Origin: SIG636 sp045604285
GTDB lineage: Bacteria > Bacillota > Clostridia > Oscillospirales > CAG-382
Assembly (NCBI GenBank): GCA_045604285.1
Contig: JAZUNS010000134.1
Span: forward strand, 1-8,546
DNA: 8,546 nucleotides
Reading direction: 5' to 3'
The first letter of the stretch is position 1; each line of letters begins with the position of its first letter. Position numbers and translations under genes: made by a program. Under the pieces are notes generated by a model, which saw nothing but the letters and a program-made list of their open reading frames with translations, was not told the DNA's origin and did no database searches. Below are positions 1 through 6,210 of this stretch, in pieces.

Positions 1-170
1 CGTACGCCGTCTGCCTCGTTATGCTTGTCCTTGATATCCTGCCTTAGCTGCTTTTCGGTTTCTTCCAAAGCGTAGATGTCACGCTCCAGCCTTGCCATTT
101 GGTTAACGTACTCACCAAGCTGAAGCTTTGAAAGTCCGTTAGGATTAACCGCGGTAATTTGATTGCTCAT
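1..170 (-). CDS. Unrecognised protein with N-terminal coiled coil, 5' part only
   Basis: The gene runs off the left edge of the window, and 56 complete codons are visible. The ATG at 170 follows a strong AAGGAGG site (178-184) at 7 nt spacing, and the frame is open to the edge. The protein begins MSNQITAVNPNGLSKLQLGE. From about residue 16 it becomes a charged amphipathic stretch (LERDIYALEETEKQLRQDIK) with heptad-like spacing of Leu/Ile/Val, which predicts a coiled coil. There is no signal peptide and no transmembrane segment in the visible part. I do not recognise the family. It has its own promoter (351-379) and a structured leader with a terminator-like hairpin just before the ribosome binding site, so its expression is probably controlled at transcript level. 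Function is unknown; the rest of the gene would be needed to name it. Confidence 0.8.
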   Translation of the reverse strand, partial: MSNQITAVNPNGLSKLQLGEYVNQMARLERDIYALEETEKQLRQDIKDKHNEADGV

Positions 171-184
171 TTTTATTCCTCCTT

Positions 185-345
185 AAAAACAAAAAGTGCG
201 CAGCCGAAGCTGCGCACCGAAAAACGCACCTCCGCTTGCTGCGACACAAACTTTACAACACAAAAAAAGTGCGAAAAAGGATAGCACGTTTTTGCCAAAT
301 AAAAACGCACCTTTTTATAGTGTTGTAGTATTAATTTGTGTCGCA
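185..345 (-). ncRNA. Structured 5' leader RNA, family not recognised
   Basis: The predicted start (about 344) coincides with the base of a long hairpin. The outer stem is UGCGACACAAA (345-335) with UUUGUGUCGCA (250-240), 11 bp. Next is ACAACAC (326-320) with GUGUUGU (261-255), 7 bp. The inner stem is AAAAAGGUGCG (316-306) with CGCACUUUUUU (273-263), 11 bp including one G-U. The G-U pair on the minus-strand RNA would be an A-C mismatch on the plus strand, which supports minus-strand transcription. A competing fold pairs 316-310 with 280-274 and 308-301 with 293-286. The terminator at 191-217 follows. The motif GGUGCGUUUUU occurs twice (311-301 and 230-220). It could be a riboswitch, a protein- or tRNA-sensing leader, or a free-standing small RNA; no known class was recognised. 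Confidence 0.6.
191..217 (-). terminator. Intrinsic terminator (possible attenuator) before the ribosome binding site
   Basis: Read on the minus strand, a perfect 9-bp GC-rich stem GUGCGCAGC/GCUGCGCAC (217-209 with 204-196) closes a UUCG tetraloop. It is followed directly by UUUUUGUUUUU (195-185). It lies downstream of the promoter at 351-379 and only 7 nt before the AAGGAGG of the next gene. It therefore acts inside that gene's own leader rather than at the end of another gene. This position is typical of attenuators and of transcriptional riboswitch expression platforms. Confidence 0.85.
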
Positions 346-350
346 TTTTT

Positions 351-379
351 ATTTTAGCACACTCGGTTTTCAAATGCAA
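351..379 (-). promoter_or_regulatory. Sigma-A-type promoter for the leader and unknown gene
   Basis: On the minus strand the -35 TTGCAT (379-374) and -10 TAAAAT (356-351) are separated by exactly 17 nt. A TG lies one base upstream of the -10 (extended -10). The start expected about 7 nt downstream falls at the base of the leader hairpin. Confidence 0.75.
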
Positions 380-389
380 TACCCTATTT

Positions 390-436
390 AAAAAAGCTTG
401 TGAACGGGGGCATTCCCTACCTTCACAAGCTTTTTT
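390..436. terminator. Bidirectional terminator after the metallophosphoesterase gene
   Basis: A perfect 15-bp inverted repeat (390-404 with 422-436) has A6 on one side and T6 on the other. It therefore reads as stem plus U-tract on both strands. It lies 25 nt beyond the stop of the minus-strand metallophosphoesterase gene and separates it from the next minus-strand promoter. Confidence 0.9.
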
Positions 437-461
437 GACTTAATTAGCACAACTACCGATA

Positions 462-1592
462 TTAGCTGAATTTTATTGTGACTATCTCGCAATCGCTGCC
501 AACACGCATAGGCATCCCCCAGGTTCCCACACCGGAGGTCACCACAACGTGGGGAGAGCTTTGGTCCTTGCGATAATAGCCGTAGTCTACGGTATACATC
601 ATATCCGTAACCAGACTTGCGGGGAATATCTGCCCTTTATGGGTATGCCCGCAAAGGATAAGGTCTGCGTCGGTGCCGTATTCTTTGATATTTACGGGGT
701 TGTGGTCCATAACGATAACGGGCAGGCTTTGATCGACGCCCGCTATTACCGTGGCGTACTCTGCCCTTGCCATATCGCCGTAGCCGCCTATGGGGGAGGC
801 GTCGGGACGACCCACCAAAATCACTCTGCCATCTATTATTCTGTATTCGTCGTTAAGCAATACCACGCCCGCACGGTTTAAAAACGCAGTCATTTGGTTT
901 AAAGTTTTGCCGCCGTCGTGATTGCCCAGGCAGGCGTAAACGCCGTAGGTAGCAGATAGCTTTTTAAGCTGTTCTATGGCTTTTTCGGGGTTTTGTATTG
1001 AGGAAAAGCTCGTATCGAAAAAGTCCCCCGCTATGCACACCAGATCGGGCTTTAAGCCGTTGATCTCTTCCACCGCCTTGGCAAGCTTACGTTCAGAGCC
1101 CACGGCACCCAGGTGCAGGTCGCTTATTACAACCACGTTCATCTCGCCTACCTCCTTATTGAGGGAGATATCGTAGGACACGTGCTTTATCTGCCCTGCG
1201 TGGACCAAGCCGTATACCACGGTTATTGCGGCAAGCAAGATGCCCACCCCATAGGTTACGGGCTTAAACATATCAGCGGCGGCAAATCCACCACCCACCA
1301 GACGGCACACGCCGACAACAAGGTCGGCAAGGCAGGTAAATAACAGCAGATAGATAAAAATGCCCATCCAATAGGAGCCTATTGCAGATACCGTATGCTT
1401 TATTCCGTTAGGGAAAAACGATCCCGCCACGCCGAGGACGGTAACGGCAGTCAGAAGCAGCAGCGCACCTAAAACGTAGCCAAATCGAAGTTGGGTGAAA
1501 AACACCGCCAGGCATTGATGTATTCTTTTTGCCAAATAAAAGTTGGCGCCGCCTATGCCCGATATTAAAACGATTAAAGCAAGCACGTGCAT
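462..1592 (-). CDS. Membrane-anchored metallophosphoesterase
   Basis: A 376-residue calcineurin-like phosphoesterase. The N-terminal 130 residues carry about four hydrophobic segments (roughly 3-20, 40-60, 72-97 and 112-131). The catalytic domain follows with the full set of metal-binding motifs: SDLHLG (D158, H160), GDFFD (D190), GNHD (223-226), MDHNP (H297) and CGHTHKGQ (314-321). The family (YkuE/YaeI-like) binds two metal ions and hydrolyses phosphoesters; some members act on lipid-linked substrates, but the substrate here cannot be read from sequence. The ATG at 1592 follows AAGGAAGGTG (1601-1610) with 8 nt spacing. The gene begins 24 nt after the maf stop, so the two are probably co-transcribed, ending at the terminator at 390-436. 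The enzyme assignment is secure; the physiological role is unknown. Confidence 0.93.
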   Translation of the reverse strand: MHVLALIVLISGIGGANFYLAKRIHQCLAVFFTQLRFGYVLGALLLLTAVTVLGVAGSFFPNGIKHTVSAIGSYWMGIFIYLLLFTCLADLVVGVCRLVGGGFAAADMFKPVTYGVGILLAAITVVYGLVHAGQIKHVSYDISLNKEVGEMNVVVISDLHLGAVGSERKLAKAVEEINGLKPDLVCIAGDFFDTSFSSIQNPEKAIEQLKKLSATYGVYACLGNHDGGKTLNQMTAFLNRAGVVLLNDEYRIIDGRVILVGRPDASPIGGYGDMARAEYATVIAGVDQSLPVIVMDHNPVNIKEYGTDADLILCGHTHKGQIFPASLVTDMMYTVDYGYYRKDQSSPHVVVTSGVGTWGMPMRVGSDCEIVTIKFS

Positions 1593-1616
1593 TACGCCGT
1601 CACCTTCCTTTCGGGT

Positions 1617-2189
1617 TTACTTATCAAAAGTCTTTAGCAGCTCGTATATTCTGCACACGGGCAGCCCCAATACGTTGAGATAATCGCCCTCTATGCGGCG
1701 GACAAAGATACCCGCCTGCTCCTGTATACCGTAGGCGCCTGCCTTATCCATAGGCTCGCCCGTGGCTATGTACGCCTTTATCTCATCCTCATCCAGTGGG
1801 CGGAAAAACACCTGGGTGCATTCCGCCTCGGCAATGACCTTATCACCGCAAAGTATGGCAAAGCCCGTATATACTTGATGGTTTGTGCCGGACAAGGCAC
1901 TAAGCATTCTAAAAGCGTCTTCCTCGTCGGCGGGCTTACCCAAAAGCTCGCCATCCAAGGCAACAAGGGTATCAGCCGCAAGGATAATGCTGCCGTCGTC
2001 GGGTCTGCGCTCCTTTACCCAAAGCGCCTTGCGCAGGGCAAGCTCTTTAACGGCGGCGGCGGGGGCAAAATGCTCTACCCCGCTTTCATCGGCTTGGGAC
2101 GAAAAAATCTCAAAATCAAAGCCAAAGCTTGCAAGCAGCTCCCTCCTGCGGGGGGAGGCACTTGCCAATACGATATGCTTACTAAACAT
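1617..2189 (-). CDS. maf: Maf-type nucleoside triphosphate pyrophosphatase
   Basis: A 190-residue protein, full length for the Maf/HAM1-like family that hydrolyses dTTP, UTP or modified NTPs to the monophosphate and PPi, limiting misincorporation. Family motifs are in order: SASPRRRELL (10-19), which binds the phosphates; AADT with D73; GKP (84-86); HQVYTG (104-109); and TGEPMDKAGAYGIQ (143-156). The ATG at 2189 follows AAGAGG (2198-2203) with 8 nt spacing. It is the first gene of a probable two-gene unit with the metallophosphoesterase and diverges from proB. A weak minus-strand promoter (TTTATC at 2259-2254, 17 nt, TATAAT at 2236-2231) is possible; it overlaps the proB promoter on the other strand. 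Older literature calls the family a septum-formation inhibitor; the biochemical role is better supported. Confidence 0.95.
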   Translation of the reverse strand: MFSKHIVLASASPRRRELLASFGFDFEIFSSQADESGVEHFAPAAAVKELALRKALWVKERRPDDGSIILAADTLVALDGELLGKPADEEDAFRMLSALSGTNHQVYTGFAILCGDKVIAEAECTQVFFRPLDEDEIKAYIATGEPMDKAGAYGIQEQAGIFVRRIEGDYLNVLGLPVCRIYELLKTFDK

Positions 2190-2213
2190 TTAATGTACCT
2201 CTTGATTTTATAA

Positions 2214-2243
2214 TTGACAAATATAAATATATTATAGTATAAT
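2214..2243 (+). promoter_or_regulatory. Promoter of proBA
   Basis: Perfect TTGACA (2214-2219) and perfect TATAAT (2238-2243) are 18 nt apart. Transcription would start near 2250, giving a leader of about 40 nt that is rich in A and T. No operator or leader hairpin is evident. Confidence 0.85.
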
Positions 2244-2288
2244 ATACGGAAAAGATAAAGTATTTTTTTAGAAAAGCGGTGTATTTTT

Positions 2289-3083
2289 ATGAATATAGAA
2301 AAAATTTGCGCAGCGAAGCTGATTGTAATAAAGGTTGGCACCTCCACCCTGACTTATCCGTCGGGCTACATAAACCTGCGTAGAATAGAGGGGCTGGTAA
2401 AATGCCTTTCTGACCTGCAAAACAGCGGCAGAAGCGTTGTTTTGGTTTCCTCGGGCGCAATAAGCTGCGGAGTTGGCAAAATAGGGCTTAAGCACGGCGG
2501 GCTTTCTACCGAGGAAAAGCAAGCGGCGGCGGCTGTGGGTCAATGTGAGCTTATAGATATGTACAACCGCCTTTTTGCAGGCTACGGCCACAAGGTAGCA
2601 CAGCTTTTGCTTACCAGGGACGTTACCGATGACGAGGTCCGCCGCCACCATGCGGAATCCACGCTTAAGGTGCTTATAGAGCTGGGCTGTATACCCATTA
2701 TTAACGAAAACGATACTATATCCTCTGATGAAATAAAATACGGCGGAAACGATACTTTGGGCGCCGTGGTTGCTTTGCTTTGCAAGGCCGACCTTATAGT
2801 AAACCTTACGGATATTGACGGTTTTTATAACGATAATCCCAAAACCAATCCCAACGCAACCCTTATTCCCTACGTGCCCAAAATAACTGCCGAGCTGGAA
2901 GAAAAAGCCGGCGGCGCAGGCACCGAAAGAGGTACGGGCGGCATGGCTGCAAAGCTTAAGGCGGCAAAGATGTGTACGGAAAACGGCATACCCATGATTG
3001 TTGCCAACGGCGGTAATCCCGATATTCTGTACGATATATTTGACGGCACCTTTAAGGGAACACTGTTTGATACGGAGGGTTAA
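2289..3083 (+). CDS. proB: Glutamate 5-kinase, short form without PUA domain
   Basis: Phosphorylates L-glutamate with ATP to gamma-glutamyl phosphate, the first and usually feedback-inhibited step of proline synthesis. The 264-residue amino-acid kinase domain is complete: KVGTSTL (15-21), SSGAISCG (54-61), INENDT (138-143), GGNDTLGA (152-159), TDIDGFY (174-180) and GTGGMAAK (215-222). Enterobacterial ProB is about 100 residues longer because of a C-terminal PUA domain. That domain is absent, and the stop is followed within 5 nt by proA, so this is a natural short form, as known in other clostridia. The ATG at 2289 has only a weak ribosome binding site (GCGGTG, about 2276-2281), in contrast to the strong site of proA. 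It is co-transcribed with proA from the promoter at 2214-2243. Confidence 0.96.
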   Translation: MNIEKICAAKLIVIKVGTSTLTYPSGYINLRRIEGLVKCLSDLQNSGRSVVLVSSGAISCGVGKIGLKHGGLSTEEKQAAAAVGQCELIDMYNRLFAGYGHKVAQLLLTRDVTDDEVRRHHAESTLKVLIELGCIPIINENDTISSDEIKYGGNDTLGAVVALLCKADLIVNLTDIDGFYNDNPKTNPNATLIPYVPKITAELEEKAGGAGTERGTGGMAAKLKAAKMCTENGIPMIVANGGNPDILYDIFDGTFKGTLFDTEG

Positions 3084-3088
3084 TTGTT

Positions 3089-4327
3089 ATGAGCGATATT
3101 TTAATGGATAAATGTACGGCGGCAAAATCGGTTTTTCCGATACTTGCCACATCTGAGGGCGGCTTAAGAAACAAGGCAATCAGCCTTATGGCGGATGCGC
3201 TGGAAAGAGACGCCGCCGAAATTTTAAGTGCCAACGCACGGGATTTGGAAAACGCCGTTGCCGCAGGCATACGCAAAACTCTTATAGACCGACTTGTCTT
3301 GGATGAAGGAAGAATAAAGGGTATTGCCGCCTCTTTAAGGAAGGTTGCCGCCCTGCCCGACCCCTTGGGCGGCGGTGAGGTATGGACACGCCCCAACGGT
3401 ATGCGTATTAAAAAAGTAAAAGTTCCCATAGGGCTTATCGCCATAATTTACGAGGCACGCCCCAACGTTACCGCAGATGCGGCGGCACTTTGCATAAAGT
3501 CCGGCAACGTGTGTGTTTTAAGAGGCGGTAAAGAGGCTGTGCTTTCCAGCACGGCAATTGTTAATTCGGTAAGAAGCGCACTAAAGGAGGCGGGCCTGCC
3601 TGAGGATTGCGTACAAATAGTTGAGGACACCACCAGGGAAAGCAGCAACCGACTTATGACCATGAACGGCATTGTTGACCTGCTTATACCCAGGGGCGGC
3701 AGATCGCTTATAAGAGCAGTTGTGGATAACGCAACGGTGCCCGTTATAGAAACGGGGGCAGGCAACTGCCACGTATACGTTGAGAAAAACGCAGACCTTA
3801 ACATGGCGCTGGAGCTGGTTTATAACGCAAAAACCGCAAGACCCTCCGTATGCAATGCGGCGGAAAGCCTGCTTGTTGATAAAGCGATAGCGGCTGAGTT
3901 TTTGCCCGCACTTCGCACCCGCATGCCGGAGGTTGAGCTTAGGGGCTGTGAGAAGACGCTTAAAATATTGCCCGATATTACCCCCGCAACCGACGAAGAC
4001 CACTATACGGAATACAACGATTATATTATGTCCGTTAAGATAGTGGAGGATATTGAAGAAGCAATAGCCCACATAAACAGCCACAACACCAAGCACAGCG
4101 AGCTTATCGTTACCGACAGCGTAAAGGCGGCGGAACGCTTTACGGCGGCAATAGATGCGGCAGCGGTTTACGTTAACGTATCCACACGCTTTACTGACGG
4201 AGAAGAATTTGGCTTTGGTGCCGAGATAGGTATATCCACCCAAAAATTCCATGCAAGAGGTCCCATGGGGCCCGATGCCATAACAACCTGCAAGTACATT
4301 ATAGAGGGTAACGGTCAGATAAGATAG
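3089..4327 (+). CDS. proA: Gamma-glutamyl phosphate reductase
   Basis: Reduces gamma-glutamyl phosphate with NADPH to glutamate 5-semialdehyde, which cyclises to pyrroline-5-carboxylate, the second step of proline synthesis. The 412 residues match the usual ProA length. The aldehyde-dehydrogenase fold is recognisable from IYEARPNVTADAAALCIKSG (120-139), LRGGKEA (144-150), PRGGRSL (201-207), ETGAGNCHVYV (221-231) and the catalytic loop ARPSVCNAAESLLV (250-263), with nucleophile C255. Near the C-terminus are TRFTDGEEFGFGAEIGISTQ and HARGPMG. The ATG at 3089 is preceded by GGAGGG (3074-3079), which lies inside the last codons of proB, so the two genes are translationally close and likely coupled. 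The final enzyme, ProC, is not in this window. A terminator follows at 4332-4366. Confidence 0.97.
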   Translation: MSDILMDKCTAAKSVFPILATSEGGLRNKAISLMADALERDAAEILSANARDLENAVAAGIRKTLIDRLVLDEGRIKGIAASLRKVAALPDPLGGGEVWTRPNGMRIKKVKVPIGLIAIIYEARPNVTADAAALCIKSGNVCVLRGGKEAVLSSTAIVNSVRSALKEAGLPEDCVQIVEDTTRESSNRLMTMNGIVDLLIPRGGRSLIRAVVDNATVPVIETGAGNCHVYVEKNADLNMALELVYNAKTARPSVCNAAESLLVDKAIAAEFLPALRTRMPEVELRGCEKTLKILPDITPATDEDHYTEYNDYIMSVKIVEDIEEAIAHINSHNTKHSELIVTDSVKAAERFTAAIDAAAVYVNVSTRFTDGEEFGFGAEIGISTQKFHARGPMGPDAITTCKYIIEGNGQIR

Positions 4328-4331
4328 TTAC

Positions 4332-4366
4332 AAAAAAAGGTCGGGGACTTTTCCCCGACCCTTTTT
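4332..4366. terminator. Bidirectional terminator between proA and the surface-protein gene
   Basis: A perfect 9-bp stem GGTCGGGGA/TCCCCGACC (4339-4347 with 4352-4360) with a 4-nt loop is flanked by A7 on the left and CT5 on the right. It sits between two convergent genes, 4 nt after the proA stop, and can end transcription from both sides. Confidence 0.92.
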
Positions 4367-4383
4367 ACATTTACAGTTGACGT

Positions 4384-5700
4384 TTATTTTTTCTTTTTAT
4401 TTTTCTTCTTTTTGTTAAGCACGGAGATCGCCGCAAACCAACCGCCGGCAACTATAAACAGCACGCATATAAGTATTATAAGTACCTTTCTGTCACCACC
4501 GTCGTCATCCTTATCGGTATCGTCAGGCTCGCTTGTAACTTGGCTTTCCGCAACGCTTGTATCGTCGCTTTCTTCCTCAGGCTTTGAGCTTTCTTGGCTT
4601 TCGGTCACAGAGCTATCCTCTGCAGAGGATTCATCCTGTACAGAGCTTTCTGTAGAAACCTCATTTCCGCCGACATACTCAAATTTTGCGGTAACGGTCA
4701 TATCTGCGTTAACGGTCTTTTTATAGGTGCCGCCGGTGCCAAGCTCTTCCCCGTCGCAAATCACGGAAGAAAGCTTGTAGCCCTTGGAGGCACTTACGGT
4801 AAACTCTACCGTATCGCCCTTTAAAACCGTTGTTTTTCCGTCAGGCGTTATGGTGCCGCCCTCCCCTGCCGAAAGGCTTACGGAGCAATAATCGGGGGCA
4901 GGCTTGCTGCTTTCCTGCCAGTTGGCGGTAAGCACCGTATCGCCCTTAACTATGCAGGTATCGCCGGCAAGGTATACACGGCCTTCACCGTCCTGCCAGC
5001 CGATAAACTTATAGCCATCACGCTGACCGTAACAGCCGTCCACCTTAAAGCTGCCGTCGGCAAGAACTCTAAACTCGCACTGGGTGCCGCCCTGGGCGCC
5101 GTTGCCGTTATAGCTTACTTTAAAGCTTTCCGCCTCTGCAACGTCGATTTTCTCAAGCTTTACGGTGGTAAAGGACATTAAAAACCGACTGCCGCCGGAA
5201 AGAATTTTGCCGTCGGAGGACTTCCAAAGCCCTTCCTTAAGGGTAACGGTTTCGCCAACGGTTACGTTGACCGCCGTATCACCATAGCTAAGCACGCCCA
5301 CAACCTTTATGCCATCCACGGGGCATCTGCGCCAGGTGGCAATAAGCTTCATATCGCTTTGGATGTTATAAATAACCTCGCCGGGGCGGTAAATCTTACC
5401 GTTGCAGGACCAGCCTGCAAAAATATAGTCACGGAACTTGTATTCGTTATCAGCTACGGTGTGACTGCCGCCTGCCGGTACTTTCTCGGAAGGGGGGGTA
5501 GTGCCCTTTACGTATCTGGCAGCGGAAACACCGTTGGATGCTACAAGCGGCTTGTACCCGTAAGAAACCGTAAAGCCTGCCGTTGTGCCGGTATCAGCAG
5601 GTGCGGATTCCTCACTGTTTTCAGCCGCAACCGAAGTAACGCAAAGAGTTGCCGAAAGCAACAGTGCAAATAATAAACATAAAATTCTGTACAGCTTCAT
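4384..5700 (-). CDS. Secreted, membrane-anchored surface protein with InlB-type repeats
   Basis: 438 residues. The signal peptide is MKLYR plus a hydrophobic core to about residue 22, with likely cleavage after SVAA (26). Three beta-rich repeat modules follow. Two are InlB B-repeat/Flg_new-like: about 44-124 (ending FAGW...LIATW) and 193-262 (VSYNGNGAQGGT...FIGW...LTANW). The third, about 271-342, has the GGTITPDGKTTVLKGDTVEF pattern of Flg_new_2-type bacterial repeats. Residues 343-403 form a Ser/Glu/Asp-rich stalk. A TM helix (406-428) and a tail of eight Lys in ten residues anchor it in the membrane. No LPXTG motif is present, so it is not a sortase substrate. The ATG at 5700 is preferred over the one 27 codons upstream because it directly starts the signal peptide, has an AAAGGG site 7 nt upstream, and the longer version would run through the promoter and operator-like palindrome. 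The ligand is unknown. Confidence 0.85.
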   Translation of the reverse strand: MKLYRILCLLFALLLSATLCVTSVAAENSEESAPADTGTTAGFTVSYGYKPLVASNGVSAARYVKGTTPPSEKVPAGGSHTVADNEYKFRDYIFAGWSCNGKIYRPGEVIYNIQSDMKLIATWRRCPVDGIKVVGVLSYGDTAVNVTVGETVTLKEGLWKSSDGKILSGGSRFLMSFTTVKLEKIDVAEAESFKVSYNGNGAQGGTQCEFRVLADGSFKVDGCYGQRDGYKFIGWQDGEGRVYLAGDTCIVKGDTVLTANWQESSKPAPDYCSVSLSAGEGGTITPDGKTTVLKGDTVEFTVSASKGYKLSSVICDGEELGTGGTYKKTVNADMTVTAKFEYVGGNEVSTESSVQDESSAEDSSVTESQESSKPEEESDDTSVAESQVTSEPDDTDKDDDGGDRKVLIILICVLFIVAGGWFAAISVLNKKKKNKKKK

Positions 5701-5717
5701 ACAAAACCCTTTCAAAA

Positions 5718-5733
5718 AACCATATATATGGTT
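5718..5733. promoter_or_regulatory. 16-bp perfect palindrome at the transcription start (possible operator)
   Basis: AACCATATATATGGTT is a perfect inverted repeat starting 2 nt below the -10 box of the surface-protein promoter and covering the expected start site. A dimeric repressor could bind here, or the RNA could form a short 5' hairpin that protects the transcript. No regulator can be named. Confidence 0.45.
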
Positions 5734-5734
5734 G

Positions 5735-5763
5735 ATTTTACCACACATTAGTGGCAAAGTAAA
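5735..5763 (-). promoter_or_regulatory. Promoter of the surface-protein gene
   Basis: On the minus strand, -35 TTTACT (5763-5758) lies 17 nt from -10 TAAAAT (5740-5735), preceded by TGG (extended -10). The -35 matches consensus at four of six positions. The start is expected near 5728, inside the palindrome at 5718-5733. Confidence 0.6.
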
Positions 5764-5793
5764 GCTTTTTTTGCAAAGCAAACGCCAAAAAAC

Positions 5794-5824
5794 AAAAAAC
5801 CTGCGGCTTAAACCGCAGGTTTTT
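5794..5824 (-). terminator. Terminator of rpsT
   Basis: On the minus strand CCTGCGG/CCGCAGG (5819-5813 with 5806-5800), extended by one U-G pair, closes a UUAA loop and is followed by T6 (5799-5794). It lies 15 nt past the rpsT stop. An A5 flank also gives some activity in the other direction. Confidence 0.9.
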
Positions 5825-5839
5825 GCGTACTTGTCAAAC

Positions 5840-6103
5840 TTAAGCTATACCGTTAAGCAAACGAGTGTAACGGCTCTTGCGTCTTGCAGCAGTGTTCTTG
5901 TGCATAACGCCCTTGGAAACTGACTTGTCGATCATAGCAACAGCTTCCTTATAGGTAGCAGCGGCAAGCACCTTATTGCCGTCTGCGAGAGCAGCCTCAT
6001 ACTTCTTTATAGAAGTCTTAAGAGCAGATTTAACCATCTTGTTACGCAAAGTTTTAGTTGCGGTAACCTTTACTCTCTTTTTTGCGGACTTAATGTTAGG
6101 CAA
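5840..6103 (-). CDS. rpsT: 30S ribosomal protein S20
   Basis: Binds 16S rRNA in the body of the small subunit and is needed early in its assembly. The 87 residues are rich in Lys/Arg, with the family start (M)PNIKSAKKRV, then KSALKTSIKKYEAAL, and the conserved HKNTAARRKSRYTRLLN near the C-terminus. I place the start at TTG 6103: the product then begins exactly as the family does, and AGGAGG (6117-6112) lies 8 nt upstream. A GTG three codons earlier (6112) overlaps that ribosome binding site and would add only SCL, so it is unlikely. A UUG start is also known for E. coli rpsT, where it limits expression. Two tandem promoters lie upstream and a strong terminator follows. Confidence 0.96.
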   Translation of the reverse strand: MPNIKSAKKRVKVTATKTLRNKMVKSALKTSIKKYEAALADGNKVLAAATYKEAVAMIDKSVSKGVMHKNTAARRKSRYTRLLNGIA

Positions 6104-6108
6104 GCAAC

Positions 6109-6117
6109 TCACCTCCT
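6109..6117 (-). promoter_or_regulatory. Ribosome binding site that fixes the rpsT UUG start
   Basis: AGGAGGTGA (6117-6109) matches the anti-SD sequence over nine bases. It is ideally placed for TTG 6103 and overlaps, so excludes, the in-frame GTG at 6112. Confidence 0.85.
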
Positions 6118-6146
6118 AATAATAATTTAAATCTTTTAACTCAGCC

Positions 6147-6175
6147 ATAATAACACATCTTTTTTGTTTTTGCAA
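6147..6175 (-). promoter_or_regulatory. rpsT promoter, proximal
   Basis: On the minus strand TTGCAA (6175-6170) and TATTAT (6152-6147) are 17 nt apart, with TG one base before the -10 (extended -10). The leader to the UUG start would be about 37 nt. Confidence 0.7.
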
Positions 6176-6181
6176 TAGGTA

Positions 6182-6210
6182 ATTTTAAAAAATTTTATTT
6201 TTTCTGTCAA
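6182..6210 (-). promoter_or_regulatory. rpsT promoter, distal
   Basis: On the minus strand a perfect TTGACA (6210-6205) and TAAAAT (6187-6182) are 17 nt apart. It lies 35 bp upstream of the proximal promoter, giving a tandem pair, which is common for ribosomal protein genes. Its -35 lies in the left arm of the inverted repeat at 6204-6241. Confidence 0.65.

Noticed and set aside
185..345. Retron msr-msd or type III toxin-antitoxin RNA
   Set aside because: The base-paired ends and the terminator before a gene are suggestive. But the visible start of the downstream protein resembles neither a reverse transcriptase nor a ToxN/AbiQ toxin, and there are no clear tandem antitoxin repeats.
240..345. 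MITE-like transposon
   Set aside because: The long inverted repeat is present, but no target-site duplication flanks it. The G-U pairing bias and the exact fit to a promoter start favour a transcribed leader.
173..379. Open frame of 68 codons on the minus strand upstream of the first gene
   Set aside because: It runs through the promoter, the leader hairpin and the terminator, has no ribosome binding site, and its end overlaps the next gene's Shine-Dalgarno. The inverted repeats explain the sequence better.
549..1343. Plus-strand open frames inside the metallophosphoesterase gene
   Set aside because: They are antisense shadows of a gene with all its catalytic motifs; no ribosome binding sites or recognisable products.
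2268..2651. Minus-strand open frames inside proB and proA (for example 2268-2651, 3052-3444, 3581-4252)
   Set aside because: They lie antisense to clearly conserved proline genes, lack ribosome binding sites and resemble no family.
5701..5781. 27-codon N-terminal extension of the surface protein
   Set aside because: It would place about 30 residues before a clear signal peptide and requires translation through the promoter and palindrome; the ATG at 5700 has its own ribosome binding site.
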